Shown one piece after another: positions 23,229-33,860 of a stretch of 64,000 bases of DNA. Origin of the DNA: Hexactinellida sp. DTS-2022 (Eukaryota; Porifera; Hexactinellida); contig JAPNXP010000005.1 in assembly GCA_028753945.1 (NCBI GenBank), positions 868,001 through 932,000 of the forward strand, read 5' to 3'. The position numbers and the translations under genes are program-made. The notes beneath the pieces were generated by a model. That model was given only the letters and a program-made list of their open reading frames with translations, was not told the DNA's origin and did not search any database. The first letter of the stretch is position 1, and every line of letters begins with the position of its first letter.

Positions 23229-23435
23229 CAGTAGAATTCGGTTATAACGTGGGTTAGTACATAGTATACTATTTTATTAATGAATTTTATTTGAACCCTA
23301 ATTAAAACCAGCAAGTTAAGTACTATTAGAAAGTACAGTAGAATTCGGTTATAAGGTTGGGTTAGTACGTGCTACTATTTTATAATCAATTTAATTCCAG
23401 CCCTAATTACCAGTAAGTTATTATAAGAGCTGTAA
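23229..23435. repeat. Two tandem MITE-end fragments before KIF3A
   Basis: CAGTAGAATTCGGTTATAA occurs at 23229 and 23336, each followed by a GGTTAGTAC block and CCCTAATTA. Each looks like a one-sided MITE end; the second stops about 40 bp before the KIF3A start codon. Confidence 0.65.
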
Positions 23436-23469
23436 TTATAACAGTATCTACTATAATTGTAGTTTATAG

Positions 23470-24786
23470 ATGAGTGAGTTAGAGACTAAATTAGCAGAGA
23501 ATACGAAAGGGGAAATAGATAACGTTAGAGTTTCCGTTCGCTCTCGCCCTCTCTCCGAATCTGAAAATTCGGACGGATATTCTTCTGTCATCGAAGTAGA
23601 TGAAGTCAACGGACAAATTTTCATTTCTGACAAACATCTGAAACATAAATCATCACATAGGATATTCACATTTGATACGGTATTCGGTCCTAATTCGAAG
23701 CAGTTAGATATCTACAATGAGACGGCTCGGCCGATAGTTAACTCTGTGCTAGAGGGCTATAACGGCACTATATTTGCCTATGGACAGACGGGAACTGGGA
23801 AAACATACACAATGGAAGGAGATAGAGATGTGTCGCATTTACACGGAATTATTCCGAATTCCTTCGCACATATTTTCGGACATATTGCGAAATCCGAAGG
23901 AGAAAACCAGTTTTTAGTACGAGTATCGTATCTTGAGATTTACAATGAAAATGTCCGAGATTTGCTTGGGAAAGATAAAAGCAAAACAACGCCAGAAATA
24001 AGGGAAAGGGCTGATATCGGTGTTTATGTGAAAGATTTAATTTCTTGCGTTGTAAAGACTCCTGACCATATGGATAGAATAATGACGTCAGGAAACCGTA
24101 ATCGAGCTGTCAGCAAAACTAACATGAATTTGAGGTTTGATAAATGTACAGTGAACTCCCGTTATAACGAAGTGCAAGGGACCTTAGTTTACTTCAATAT
24201 AAGCGGAGTAAGAACAATTACTTTATCCGTCTGGGGAATTTATATAATCTGTTATAAACAGGTTTTATACTACTTATATCCGACTTCGTTATAACGAGAG
24301 TTTACTGATATTTAATTAGTTTTTGTTTTAATTATGATTTCACTTTTATTAATTTTGTGATAATTGCTTGGAAACAATACAGTAGAACCTCGTTAGTGCA
24401 ACTTCAGAAGAACACCTTATATGGAATTCGTATTAACTAATTGAAGAAGCTTTGAAGGGACTGAAATAGTGTTCATATTAGCCGAAATTCGTATTAACCG
24501 TGTTGGTACTATACTAACGAGGTTCTACTGTAGACCCTTGTCGCTATACCAAACTACACTTTATACATAAAATTTCAACTCTCTTAGGCCATTTGGTCTT
24601 TCCAATTAATTCTGGACAAACAAATAAAACAATGGAAAATTGTGTTTTTGATATAAAGTTAATTATACTGTATATTTAATCACGTGATATACCATGTTAG
24701 TAAGGTGGTATAACCTCCCGATTATAATATTACAATAACAGTAAATCTACAGACAATATTCTGCAGATATAATATAATCATATTAA

Positions 24787-24826
<40 letters not shown>

Positions 24827-27085
24827 ACAGATTAATAAATACAGTCAACTCCCGTTATACCCAAGTCGGATATAACGAAGTACCTGCTTATAATAAGTTA
24901 TTCAATGGTCCGGAAATCCTTCTATATTTTTACATTATTAAAAATTGACTATACAGTCAGGTTCTTTTATTATGAACATTCAAAGGACCAAAAATTGTGT
25001 TCATAATAGAGACTTCATAATAAGCGAACTCAACTTAATACAAACCTTATGTAATTTGTTAAATTGGGACCGTAGGGTTTGTTCATAATAAAAAATCTTC
25101 ATATTAAGCAGACGAAATCTTGTTCATATTAAGCAGACCTAACTGTATATTTATCTTGTGTAGGTCGTCTCGTTCGCACGCAATATTTACAATAACGGTA
25201 GAGCGCAGCGACGTGGGAGCAGACAACAAGCAGCACGTCAGAATGGGGAAACTGCATCTAGTGGATCTGGCCGGCTCAGAGAGAGTGGATAAAACAGGTT
25301 TGTTAGTTAATCAATCTATTTATGGGTTTATTTAAAGACAATGGATTTGTATTATTAAACATACAGTAAACGCTCGTTAGTAGGAACACGGATAAGGAGA
25401 AAAATCGGTTAAGGAATATACAGTTTAATTTCCCTAACATATACAAATGCATGCAAATGACTCCGGTTAATACGAATTTCCGGATAATACGAAAAATTTT
25501 TGACGGGCCCCTTGTTCCTATTAACGAGAGTCAACTGTATGTTTTCACATGTAAGAATATTTCCCTATAAATTTATTCATTTATTATGAAAATATACGAT
25601 TTAAAGTTTCGATTCATATAGTATAATGTTATTTATTGTCCGCAAATTACTAATAATTATCACTGCAACAAATGTATTAGAAACTGAAGTAAAAACAAAT
25701 TGATGGACAATGGATATTACTCAAATAGAATAAAACTAATATATCCATGGTACAATAACACAACTTCCTATAATTATTATCGTACATTAGGTTCGACTGG
25801 AGATCGGTTTAAAGAAGCAACAAATATCAACCTTTCCCTGACAACGCTTGGGAATGTAATATCTGCTCTGGTAGACGGCAAGAGTACTCATATTCCCTAC
25901 CGCAACTCGAAACTCACGAGACTGCTACAAGATTCTTTGGGCGGAAATTCTAAAACAGTAATGATAGCTAATATTGGGCCGGCCAGCTACAATATCGAAG
26001 AGACGATAAACACACTTAGGTATGCGAATAGAGCGAAGCGTATACAGAACCACGCACGGATAAATGAAGATCCGAAAGATGCGTTATTGAGAGAGTTCCA
26101 GTTGGAAATAGCTAAACTTAAGAAAAAACTTGAAGAAGGAAGTAGTTCGGATGTAGAACTTCCGATTGAAACAATTACGTCGCCTAAAAGGAAAAAGAAA
26201 TTGAAACGTAAAGTGAGTGATACGATTATAACTCTTGAAAATGAATTGGAAAATGAAAAAAACGCGTTTGCTATGAAAAAAGATATGGCGGAGGAGGAAA
26301 AGCTGGTTGCAAAACAGGAATTAGATTTGAAAGAGAAGGAATTAGGCAGGGCCAGACAGGAACAGAACGATTTAGAGGCGCGACTTGCCGATTTACAGGG
26401 AAAGGTTATAGTGGGAGGAGTCAACCTGCTGGACAAAGCTGAGAAACAGGAAAGGTTGTTGGAAGAATCCGCGAAGGAATTGAAAAGAAGAAAACAAACT
26501 GAAACTAAACTCGCGAAAAAGTTGGAAGAAGAACAAGCCGAGAGATTGGATATCGAAGAGAAATACGCTTCTTTGCAAGAGGAAGCTGTTGGTAAAACTA
26601 AAAATATTAAAACGCTTTGGAAAATGCTTCTCTACTCAAAACAAGAGTTATCTGACCTTAAAGGTGAGAACGAATTGGAAGTAAGGGAATTAACCGATAA
26701 TATCCGTCTTTTAAACCGCGAATTAGGTCTCACAAATTTGATTCTATCTCGATATGTTCCTGACCAGTCGATGCAGCTTATTGAAGATAACTCGATGTGG
26801 GATGAATCCATTGGCGAATGGAATATCCGTGGAATAGCGTATGCGGGGAATAATATTAACCGCGAAGAGGCGACTTTAGATATTAACTACGACGAAGTGT
26901 ACGGTAATGATATAAGCGGGGTGTATTTATCCTACTCATCTGATTTTAAGAACCAAATGGGGAACAAGGGAAAGGGCAAACATGGGTTGTCTAAGGAGGG
27001 CAAGAAGAAAAGCCCTGCCCTGGATAATGCTGAGATGTATCCGGTGTCGAAAAGCAGTAGTGTAGTGAGAACACATTATGCGTAG
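23470..27085 (+). CDS. KIF3A: Kinesin-2 motor subunit KIF3A
   Basis: The motor subunit of heterotrimeric kinesin-2, which drives anterograde intraflagellar transport. Exons 23470-24134, 25164-25297 and 25791-27085 join in frame (phases 2 and 1) to give 697 residues, the usual length for KIF3A. The P-loop GQTGTGKT is at 105-112. The first junction restores [13 protein letters not shown] (switch I). [10 protein letters not shown] (switch II) is in exon 2. [14 protein letters not shown] and [15 protein letters not shown] follow. The neck [15 protein letters not shown] leads to a long coiled coil containing [14 protein letters not shown] and [16 protein letters not shown]. The stalk end [14 protein letters not shown] is a KIF3A hallmark, against KIF3B/C. 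The tail is basic. Intron 1 holds four MITE segments and a GT repeat. Confidence 0.96.
24149..24307. mobile_element. Pogo-like MITE, family F, in KIF3A intron 1
   Basis: It runs from CAGTGAACTCCCG to GAGAGTTTACTG, with TTATAACGAAGTGCAAGGGACC. It starts 14 bp after the exon 1 donor. Confidence 0.85.
24380..24530. mobile_element. Pogo-like MITE, family A, in KIF3A intron 1
   Basis: It runs from CAGTAGAACCTCG to CGAGGTTCTACTG, flanked by TA. Confidence 0.9.
24789..24824. repeat. GT dinucleotide microsatellite
   Basis: About 17 uninterrupted GT units in KIF3A intron 1. Confidence 0.95.
24842..24950. mobile_element. Family F MITE, internally deleted
   Basis: It begins CAGTCAACTCCCG; the right part ends near AAAATTGACTATA, directly against the family G element. 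Confidence 0.65.
24954..25145. mobile_element. Pogo-like MITE, family G, in KIF3A intron 1
   Basis: It runs from CAGTCAGGTTC to GCAGACCTAACTG, flanked by TA. It ends 18 bp before the exon at 25164. Confidence 0.9.
25364..25538. mobile_element. Pogo-like MITE, family B, in KIF3A intron 2
   Basis: It runs from CAGTAAACGCTCG to CGAGAGTCAACTG, with internal ATACAAATGCATGCAA. Confidence 0.85.
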
Positions 27086-27175
27086 TTGTGTGTTGAGTTG
27101 AGTTACCCTATCACTTATGATGCGTTATTAAATGAGGTTAATATGTTAGGATTCGAGTTTGGTATTTTAGAAATA

Positions 27176-27344
27176 CAGTCGACTCAGCTTAATAGAGCCA
27201 CCGGTTAATGTATTACTCCGCTTAATGGAGCCACCGGTTAATAGATTTCTCCGCTTAATAAAGCCACTGGTTAATAGATTTCTCCGCTTAATCGGGTCAA
27301 AGCAACTTGGTACCGAGGTTACTCTATTAAGCGGAGTCGACTTT
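27176..27344. mobile_element. Pogo-like MITE, family E
   Basis: It runs from CAGTCGACTC to GCGGAGTCGACT, with a tandem triplication of CACCGGTTAATAGATTTCTCC-type units replacing the usual core. It is 90 bp past the KIF3A stop. Confidence 0.8.
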
Positions 27345-27534
27345 AGGTAAAACTTATTTTAATCGTTTTGAAAATAAAGTGACAATTGTGTAATGTCAAC
27401 TGTATACGGCAATTCCATTAATTTATATAGTTTCCGTCTACCTAGCCAGATTTAAGTTCTAAGTATAAGTGAGTGGAAATGTGTTATTGCAAGATATGAA
27501 AACGCATGTAGCGCGAAACGAACATATGTATGTA

Positions 27535-27725
27535 CAGTCAGGTCTGCTTATTGTGAACAATCTTTCGTCTATTTAATTTGAAAATCTTTTTATTATGAAC
27601 AAGCCCTATGGTCCCAATTTAACAACTTACATAGGTTTTGTATTAAGTTGAGTTCACTTATTATGAAGTCTCTACTATAAACACAATTTGGTCCCTTGAA
27701 TGTTCAGAATTTAATAACCTGACTG
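27535..27725. mobile_element. Pogo-like MITE, family G, inverted
   Basis: It runs from CAGTCAGGTCTGC to ATAACCTGACTG. Confidence 0.85.
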
Positions 27726-28290
27726 TATTGTTACAATCGAGATAACTGTCTAACGGGACAAAATACATTGGAATTATAGTAATCTTTTAGTTAAAGTACG
27801 AAAGAAAGGAGGTTTAATGTTATTTGAAGAAATATGTTGCATATCATTGACTGTTCACCAACGTAATTTATTCCCAAATTCCCTATTTGCCGTAAGGTAG
27901 GTATATTTGCGATTATTGATTTTAAGTAAAGCATTATACGATCCTTTGATAATTAAATCAGAGATATTGAGTATAGAGTAAGTTTATTTCTATATTTTGA
28001 GTCGAAGGGTTCGTCTTGGCACGAATAAATGTGAAAATATGTTATTGTAAATATGTACAGATATTATTGTTTGTCTCTTATGGTAGGAATAAATTTTTAT
28101 ATTTTGTATATTTTGTAAAGATTGGCTTGTATTAATCAGAAAAGGCATTAAATCTTTTTGCTAAAAAATATTTGATCAGATACTGATCAAGATCGTATTT
28201 GCAAAAGGATTTATTGTCCAATAACGATCTTAATGCATTAATTTTAACCCCTCTATTATTCCACGGTGGTTACTTTACCAAATTCTCTAT
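27726..28290. other. Spacer, no gene seen
   Basis: AT-rich sequence without convincing frames or recognisable repeats. Confidence 0.35.
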
Positions 28291-28295
28291 TCTAC

Positions 28296-28401
28296 AGTCG
28301 ACAACCGTTAATTAACTTGAATACCCGTAAATTTGAAAATTCGCTAATTCGAACAAATTTATTTTCCCTTGAGTGTTCGAATTATTAACGGTACTTGACT
28401 G
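28296..28401. mobile_element. Pogo-like MITE, family M, 106 bp
   Basis: It runs from CAGTCGACAACCGTTAATTA to TATTAACGGTACTTGACTG, flanked by TA. It is the only copy I find. Confidence 0.7.
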
Positions 28402-28773
28402 TATTCATTATTGTGGAAGTTCAATAGAACTTCCTATCAAAAATTATGCTAAGAATACTCGCTGTTGAGCGCGAGTATTTAGCCAGGTAAGATAACCATC
28501 TTTCTCCGTACCTGTAATAGCCACTGTTATATGGCTAAGCCTGGTCAAATGGACGAGAGATGGAATTATAGCTAATCTTAATATACTTTAATATAAAGTT
28601 AGGAATTTTCTCTCCTTACTGGGTTACTAATAAATGTTTAAGTCTAATTATAAATCCTTATTGGTATCTATTTGGACAACTGCTGTATTTGATTTTAACT
28701 CAGAAAAGTTGTTAGAAGCAATCTACATTGTTCCTAGAGACATTTAATGTTTTATATACAAATTATAAGATTA

Positions 28774-28958
28774 CAGTATACTCCGCTTAATAGAGCCACT
28801 GGTTAATAGATTTCTTCGCTTAATGGGGTCAAAATTTAACAAGATTTATAGGACGGAATTACAGTTTGACTCAAAATATTTTCGGTTATTCGATTTCTCC
28901 GCTTAATTGGGTCAAACTACCCTGGAACAAAACTGACCCTATTAAGCGTAGTCAACTG
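28774..28958. mobile_element. Pogo-like MITE, family E
   Basis: It runs from CAGTATACTCCGC to AGCGTAGTCAACTG, with TTATAGGACGGAATTACAG. Confidence 0.85.
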
Positions 28959-28959
28959 C

Positions 28960-29530
28960 ATTTATTATCCTGTTTGACAAAAATTGTAAGCAAATTGGTG
29001 AAAATTCTATTTAATCTACACTATTTTCCATGAAAATGCATACTGCAATTGTATTATTACCAACATGTCAATATTACTATAAGTTGTTTAGTATAATAAA
29101 AATCTGATTCGTCGCAAAACGACAGAAACCAAAAGGCTTGTTTAATTAATAACCCAATGAAGTGCTAAATATACCATATATACTATGATCTCATTAAACC
29201 TAACTAGTTGCTCTAATATTGTCGTCTTGAATGTTGATTTGTTGGAATAACTTTCAGTGGGGAAGGTTTAGGTTAAAACGTAATCTTACTCTTAAATACG
29301 TTGTTAGATTCATTATGCAAACATAATGTTTCTCTAAATATATCATACAACATCATACTTTGAAAGTTGATTGATATATTAAGTAAAATCATATTACTAT
29401 TCGATTACAAGTTCATTTAACGTATTAATTAAACTGATTATGATCTAGTTTGAGTGTTACTTCACTCACGTTTTAATACGTAGGTATATTTATGATAAGT
29501 TACCACTAATAAATGATCATATTTCAAATA
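28960..29530. other. Spacer with a decayed hairpin repeat
   Basis: Positions 29108-29142 resemble a degraded CGCTTCGCG repeat (GTCGCAAAACGACAG). No gene is seen. Confidence 0.35.
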
Positions 29531-29537
29531 TAAAAGG

Positions 29538-29545
29538 TATAAATA
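29538..29545 (+). promoter_or_regulatory. TATA box of the 330-aa coiled-coil gene
   Basis: TATAAATA, 35 bp before the ATG at 29581, implying a very short leader. Confidence 0.6.
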
Positions 29546-29580
29546 CTAAATCGATTATCCATATAATATTATAAACTAAA

Positions 29581-30573
29581 ATGGTTGAATCTGATCAACG
29601 AATTAACATTGAATATTCTCGCGAAGGAAATTCATTACAATCTCAATACCCAATCAAGGAAACTTCTAACAATTTAGAAAGTGAAGCAACTCCTAAAGAG
29701 AAACGTTCGCGCCCTGGCTTAATATCTCTAGTTTCGTTTTTCGATAAAGGCCACTCAAAGAAATATAAAAAACATTCCGAAAAACCTAACAGAGAAGATG
29801 AAATTATCCCGCATATAGAACAAAATAATTCGTCTTCCAAATTTAAATTCTCAAAAATTGGCAAATCTTTTCATAGACAAAATGCGTTGGATTCCTCCGA
29901 GCAGAATAATTTGCATAAAAAAATAAAAAATTGTCCTCAAAAGCATACTTTGGATGGTTTCCTACATCAAACAAACTCTCATTGCGAACCTGAACATACG
30001 AGCGAATCGATTGCACAAGCCATAACTCCTGAACCGACTAATGACCATTCTAAACTCCACCCAATCCTTGAGTCTAACAATGAAACATTAGTAAATCATT
30101 CTCCACAAAATTCAGGGGAAATAAATCCCTGTAAGAACCCTAATAGCATCGTGACAACAACGGAAATTGACACCTCTTTAGACGGATATATTAGCCCAAA
30201 TAATAACAATCAATTGGTTGGATTGTTAAATCGATTCACTGAACAAGAATCTCTGATTAAAGAACTCTGTCTTAAAATGACCCAATTTGAATTGAAAACA
30301 AACGCACTTTTGGAAGAAAATAAAGTTCTTTCTCAAGATTTGTTTGACGTGAAGAGGGAATTGGAACGAGTTAAAAAAACTATAATTTCATCTAAACAAG
30401 CAGAAAACAGAATTATTGAGGAACAAGTTGATGTGTCTACTATAGAGGTTAAACTTAAAGGAATGATACATCGGAAATCAAAGACTTTTGATGCAATTCT
30501 TCAAACCAATGATGAAGAGTTAATTTCTAACAAAATGAAATCAGTAAAGAAGGCGGATTCTCAGGATTGGTGA
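29581..30573 (+). CDS. Coiled-coil protein, 330 aa, unrecognised
   Basis: An intact intronless frame. Residues 1-about 210 are polar and probably disordered, rich in Ser, Asn, His and Lys. A short hydrophobic island GLISLVSFFDKG lies near residue 47. Residues about 215-285 form a leucine-heptad coiled coil (LIKELCLKMTQFELKTNALL, then DLFDVKRELERVKK). The tail is basic. It has no signal peptide or membrane segment. I do not recognise a family. It is convergent with the minus-strand coiled-coil gene that ends at 30711, 137 bp away, and shares the intronless, TATA-driven style of other genes here. A cytoskeletal or centrosomal role would be a guess from the coiled coil alone. Confidence 0.7.
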   Translation: MVESDQRINIEYSREGNSLQSQYPIKETSNNLESEATPKEKRSRPGLISLVSFFDKGHSKKYKKHSEKPNREDEIIPHIEQNNSSSKFKFSKIGKSFHRQNALDSSEQNNLHKKIKNCPQKHTLDGFLHQTNSHCEPEHTSESIAQAITPEPTNDHSKLHPILESNNETLVNHSPQNSGEINPCKNPNSIVTTTEIDTSLDGYISPNNNNQLVGLLNRFTEQESLIKELCLKMTQFELKTNALLEENKVLSQDLFDVKRELERVKKTIISSKQAENRIIEEQVDVSTIEVKLKGMIHRKSKTFDAILQTNDEELISNKMKSVKKADSQDW

Positions 30574-30710
30574 AATTAATAAAAATTAATAATAGACAAT
30601 TAGCTAAGTCACTACTTTATCTAACTTTATACAATGTAGTTGGTTAATTTATCATTTTAACGTTTACTAATTTGATATGCAAATTCTACCCTTTTATTTC
30701 ATGATTCTTA

Positions 30711-31199
30711 TTATAATAAAATATATGAATTATTCAGATTATAAATCAAATATAAAAACGTTTTGTTTTCATCATCTAATTCTTTGCAGTTTGCAGTAAG
30801 AATTTGGGTCTGTTTTTCAAGATTCGATTTATCAATTTTTAACAAATTGACTTGTTCACTCAAATTTTGTAATTTCGATTCAGTCTCTGTAAGTTCAATT
30901 CTTGTTTTATCCAAATCTTCTCTAAACTTTTCACTTTCTTCTTTTTCCCTCTCTTTTTCGAGTTTAAACTGCCTCAATTCCTCCTCTAATTCCTCGCATT
31001 TCTTCTGATACATTTCGTTCTCAAGCATCGCTTTATCAGCTCTCCCCTTTTCCTCGCTAAATCTATCGTATATTTTTGCTAACTCAACTCCCTGCCAAGC
31101 AGAGGGATCCGGTTTGCATTTCATTCTTCTGTTCGCGAAACGCTGTGCTTTCACTCCTTTCTCCCTCATAATAACTTTGATATTCTCGTAATGGCACAT
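30711..31199 (-). CDS. Coiled-coil protein, 162 aa, unrecognised
   Basis: The frame starts at the ATG at 31199; an upstream GTG extends it but is not a plausible eukaryotic start. After an N-terminal basic region (MREKGVKAQRFANRRMKCK), residues about 40-145 are almost all heptad-rich, charged helix (EELEEELRQFKLEKEREKEE, then NLSEQVNLLKIDKSNLEKQ). It ends with a hydrophobic C-terminus FLYLIYNLNNSYILL. No known domain is recognised. TATATAAG lies 42 bp upstream. The hydrophobic tail could be a weak tail anchor, or the result of reading past a missed splice donor. Confidence 0.6.
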   Translation of the reverse strand: MCHYENIKVIMREKGVKAQRFANRRMKCKPDPSAWQGVELAKIYDRFSEEKGRADKAMLENEMYQKKCEELEEELRQFKLEKEREKEESEKFREDLDKTRIELTETESKLQNLSEQVNLLKIDKSNLEKQTQILTANCKELDDENKTFLYLIYNLNNSYILL

Positions 31200-31240
31200 A
31201 TTGACTGTTTCTTTTAGTTTAATTAACACTTCATGAATCA

Positions 31241-31248
31241 CTTATATA
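31241..31248 (-). promoter_or_regulatory. TATA-like box of the 162-aa gene
   Basis: TATATAAG on the minus strand, 42 bp before the ATG. Confidence 0.4.
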
Positions 31249-31617
31249 CAGTTTATATCGAGGTGATGTAATAAATATTTCTTCTTTATAAAATACATTT
31301 GATTTGGCCAAGGGTAAATTAGTTTATGGTATTCCCGTCTCATCACTATTATTCTAAGAAAATGTTGTATTTCACTTGCTTAGAACTATATTTATATCCG
31401 CACGTAATTATGATTAACTCTCTAGTATATCCAACAACACACGTTAATATTATGAATTCATTTGTAATTGCTTATTTTACTTTTTGTGAGTGACCTCTAC
31501 TGGGATATATCCTGTTGCTTCCATATGTTTGTTGTTTTGATTTGGTTGCAATCTTCCACAGTAATTTGATTATTTCATCTGCTACTGTAATGTATTCACT
31601 ATACATGGCCATGCACT

Positions 31618-31811
31618 CAAGGGCGCCCGCAGGCATACGCACTATACGCACGTGCGTATAGTAAATTTTATCTGTTAATTAATTTTAACACTCTTTTGTG
31701 CTAAGATTTTTTAAAATTAGTCATAAGACTCATGAGTTCGGAAATTGGATACAGAAACTGTCTGAAAAAAATATTGTGCGTACATCATCTTTTAACCTGC
31801 GGGCGCCCCTG
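31618..31811. mobile_element. hAT MITE, 194 bp, perfect 8-bp target duplication
   Basis: Ends are CAAGGGCGCCCGCAGG and CCTGCGGGCGCCCCTG. The flanking duplication CATGCACT is at 31610-31617 and 31812-31819. The centre carries a palindrome ACTATACGCACGTGCGTATAGT. It is non-coding. Confidence 0.92.
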
Positions 31812-32039
31812 CATGCACTATATAATTAGCTTGCTATGATATTATGCAATAATTGCTGGAAACATTTATTATCGATTATTTGGATAATATAATTCTAGAG
31901 ATTTTCCAATTTAATCCGAATCCTTTATGTTTCCTATTTTTAATTTATTTGTTTAAACGTCATTGTGAAATTATCATACTGATATTTCATGCTATTAGTC
32001 CCGTTAGAGTTATATCGATTGCATTATTATTTACAGCTG

Positions 32040-32095
32040 TTCGTTCCGTGCTACGGGCGTTTCACATTTTGCACTAGGATTACCTCCCTCGCTTA
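32040..32095. repeat. Short repeat resembling the 56.2-kb hairpin repeat
   Basis: CGTGCTACGGGCGTTTCACATTTTGCAC...CCTCGCTT parallels CGCGCTACGCGCGTCTTACAACTTGCAC...CCTCGCTT at 56200-56255; a palindromic stem is lost here. Confidence 0.45.
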
Positions 32096-32124
32096 TATTT
32101 CTAACTTATTGTATATTGGAATTA

Positions 32125-32308
32125 CAGTCGACTCCGCTTAATAGAGTCACCTCGGGACCAGGTTGCTTTGACCCGATTAAGCGGAGAAATCTAATAACCG
32201 AAAATATTTTAAGCCAATATGTAATTCCGTTCTAAAAATCCTGTGAAATTTTGACCCCATTAAGCGGAGAAATTTATTAACCGGTGGCTTTATTAAGCGG
32301 AGTCGCTG
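32125..32308. mobile_element. Pogo-like MITE, family E
   Basis: It runs from CAGTCGACTCCGC to GCGGAGTCGCTG, with GGGACCAGGTTGCTTTGACC. Confidence 0.88.
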
Positions 32309-32376
32309 TATATTGGTTAGGTAGACGGAATAATACTTTAATGAATGGAATTATCGCTGGTATTTTTTATTTAGTA

Positions 32377-32524
32377 CAGTAGAATCTCGTTAGTACAAAC
32401 ACCAGGGGACCATCAAATGTGTCTCGATCGTCTCCTTACCAGGAATTCGTATTAACCGGTGTCATTTGTATTGAAAGGCTTTGAAAGCGACTGCAATAGT
32501 GTTCGTACTAACGATGTTCTACTG
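32377..32524. mobile_element. Pogo-like MITE, family A, at the MIC10 promoter
   Basis: It runs from CAGTAGAATCTCG to ACGATGTTCTACTG, flanked by TA on both sides. Its right end lies 22 bp upstream of the MIC10 start codon. Confidence 0.9.
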
Positions 32525-32546
32525 TATTTAGCTTATTTAGTAACAA

Positions 32547-32849
32547 ATGTCGGTTGACTCTGAACTGAAAGAAAATATAGTTCCACAGTCTTACAGCGAG
32601 AAAGGCGAGATATCCCAGCGAATAGACAACTGCATCGCTGACTTTATTATGCGGAATAGTGCGGCTGTTGGATTAGGTGTTTTGTTCAACTTTCTACTTT
32701 ATAGGAAACCATTTCGCGGTTGGCCGATTAGCTTAGCATTGGGTTTAGCTTCTGGCTATTCGATCTCTAGGTGCCAGAACTCGCTCAGGACTGCCTACAC
32801 ACCTCGCAATGTAGAAACGCCTACAGCAGAGGAAATAGAGATTCCTTGA
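32547..32849 (+). CDS. MIC10: MICOS subunit MIC10 (MINOS1)
   Basis: A mitochondrial inner-membrane protein that bends membranes at crista junctions. It is 100 residues, in the family range. Residues about 25-37 are the amphipathic RIDNCIADFIMRN segment, matching the family's conserved Cys-Ala-Asp region. Two membrane hairpin segments follow: about 38-52 with GLGVLFNFLLY, and about 60-76 with WPISLALGLASGYSISRCQ. Both carry the glycine-spaced oligomerisation motif. The basic loop YRKPFRGW lies between them, as in other MIC10 proteins. The gene is intronless, and the MITE immediately upstream leaves only 22 bp of unique sequence before the ATG. The identification is from recognised motifs; the membrane topology is family knowledge. 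Confidence 0.9.
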   Translation: MSVDSELKENIVPQSYSEKGEISQRIDNCIADFIMRNSAAVGLGVLFNFLLYRKPFRGWPISLALGLASGYSISRCQNSLRTAYTPRNVETPTAEEIEIP

Positions 32850-33095
32850 TTCTGTATTAATAATAATATTAATGTCATTTCAATACTATATTAGTCAATA
32901 CAATATGCATTTCAACACGAATGGTATACGTATTAATTTTGAAAATTTATGGGGTTTTACTGAGTATAATTGGGGAGCGTTTTTCTAAGGGAATCAAAAT
33001 GTACCTAACGCAATTTACCAAAAATTAGACACCCCTCCCTTTGTCACGCTTTCTTTACCATTTTATATTACAAAAAGAATGGTCTGTCACACAAC

Positions 33096-33376
33096 CAGGG
33101 GTTTATCTAGGTGCCTGGCCGGCACTTTTAAGTGCCGGCCAGGCATCAGTTGAGGTGAAAAAGTGCGTGAATTGTGATTCGATTTAGGTACCGGGTTGGC
33201 ACTTAATTAGGTGCCGGTGTATGGCCATATTTTCTGGTCCAGAAATGCTTAGATAAACAATTGTTTGTGCACCGTTGCAATTTACCTCCTTAAAATAGTG
33301 CCGCATCATTGAATTACACTGATTATTTATTACGGCTAATACCTTTAGGGTGCCGGAAATCCAAGATAAACCCCTG
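33096..33376. mobile_element. hAT element, about 281 bp
   Basis: Ends are CAGGGGTTTATCTAGG and CAAGATAAACCCCTG. Subterminal GTGCCGG / GCCGGCAC motifs repeat in both orientations. The left flank CACACAAC and the flank expected on the right after removal of the next element (CACACATT) agree at 6 of 8 bases, a worn duplication. Confidence 0.85.
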
Positions 33377-33381
33377 CACAC

Positions 33382-33716
33382 CAGAGTGGACCATGGGTCA
33401 TGGGTCATGGGTCACCTAAATCGATGGGTCATGGGTCACGGTTCTGTGACCCATGACCCATTTGGAATTCGATGTTCGTCCAGTTATGGTACGAATCAAA
33501 TTAGCCCAGAAACTTTACAGGGTATTTCTTTGGTATTAGAAGTCTACCAAAATTAATTGATTGACAAGCATCATACATATATTATAAGTCGGATTGTGTT
33601 ACATAATGTTTAGATATTAAAAATTAGATATTTAAAAAGGTCAATGGGTAACACGATGGGTCAAAGCGTTACTTGATGGGTCATGGGTCACCAATGTTGA
33701 CCCATGGTCCACTCTG
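33382..33716. mobile_element. hAT element, 335 bp, perfect 8-bp target duplication
   Basis: Ends are CAGAGTGGACCATGGGTCA and TGACCCATGGTCCACTCTG. The duplication CTGCACAC is at 33374-33381 and 33717-33724. Subterminal GGGTCATG / CATGACCC repeats are dense at the left end. The duplication includes the last bases of the preceding hAT element, so this one inserted into its edge later. Confidence 0.93.
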
Positions 33717-33860
33717 CTGCACACATTGGTTAAGTATTACGTAACGTTTGAAAGGCCGTAACAGTATGTTGCAAACCTGAAACTTTTGCCACTCAATGGC
33801 TTATTATATTGCATTGATTTACCTTACATTAATTTGCATTTACTTTATCCATAGTATAGC

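Noticed and set aside
26393-26578. Minus-strand frames opposite the KIF3A coiled coil
   Set aside because: Shadow frames of a real, well-supported coding exon.
31853-32077. Hydrophobic frame of 74 residues
   Set aside because: It has no ATG start and overlaps a repeat that recurs at 56.2 kb.
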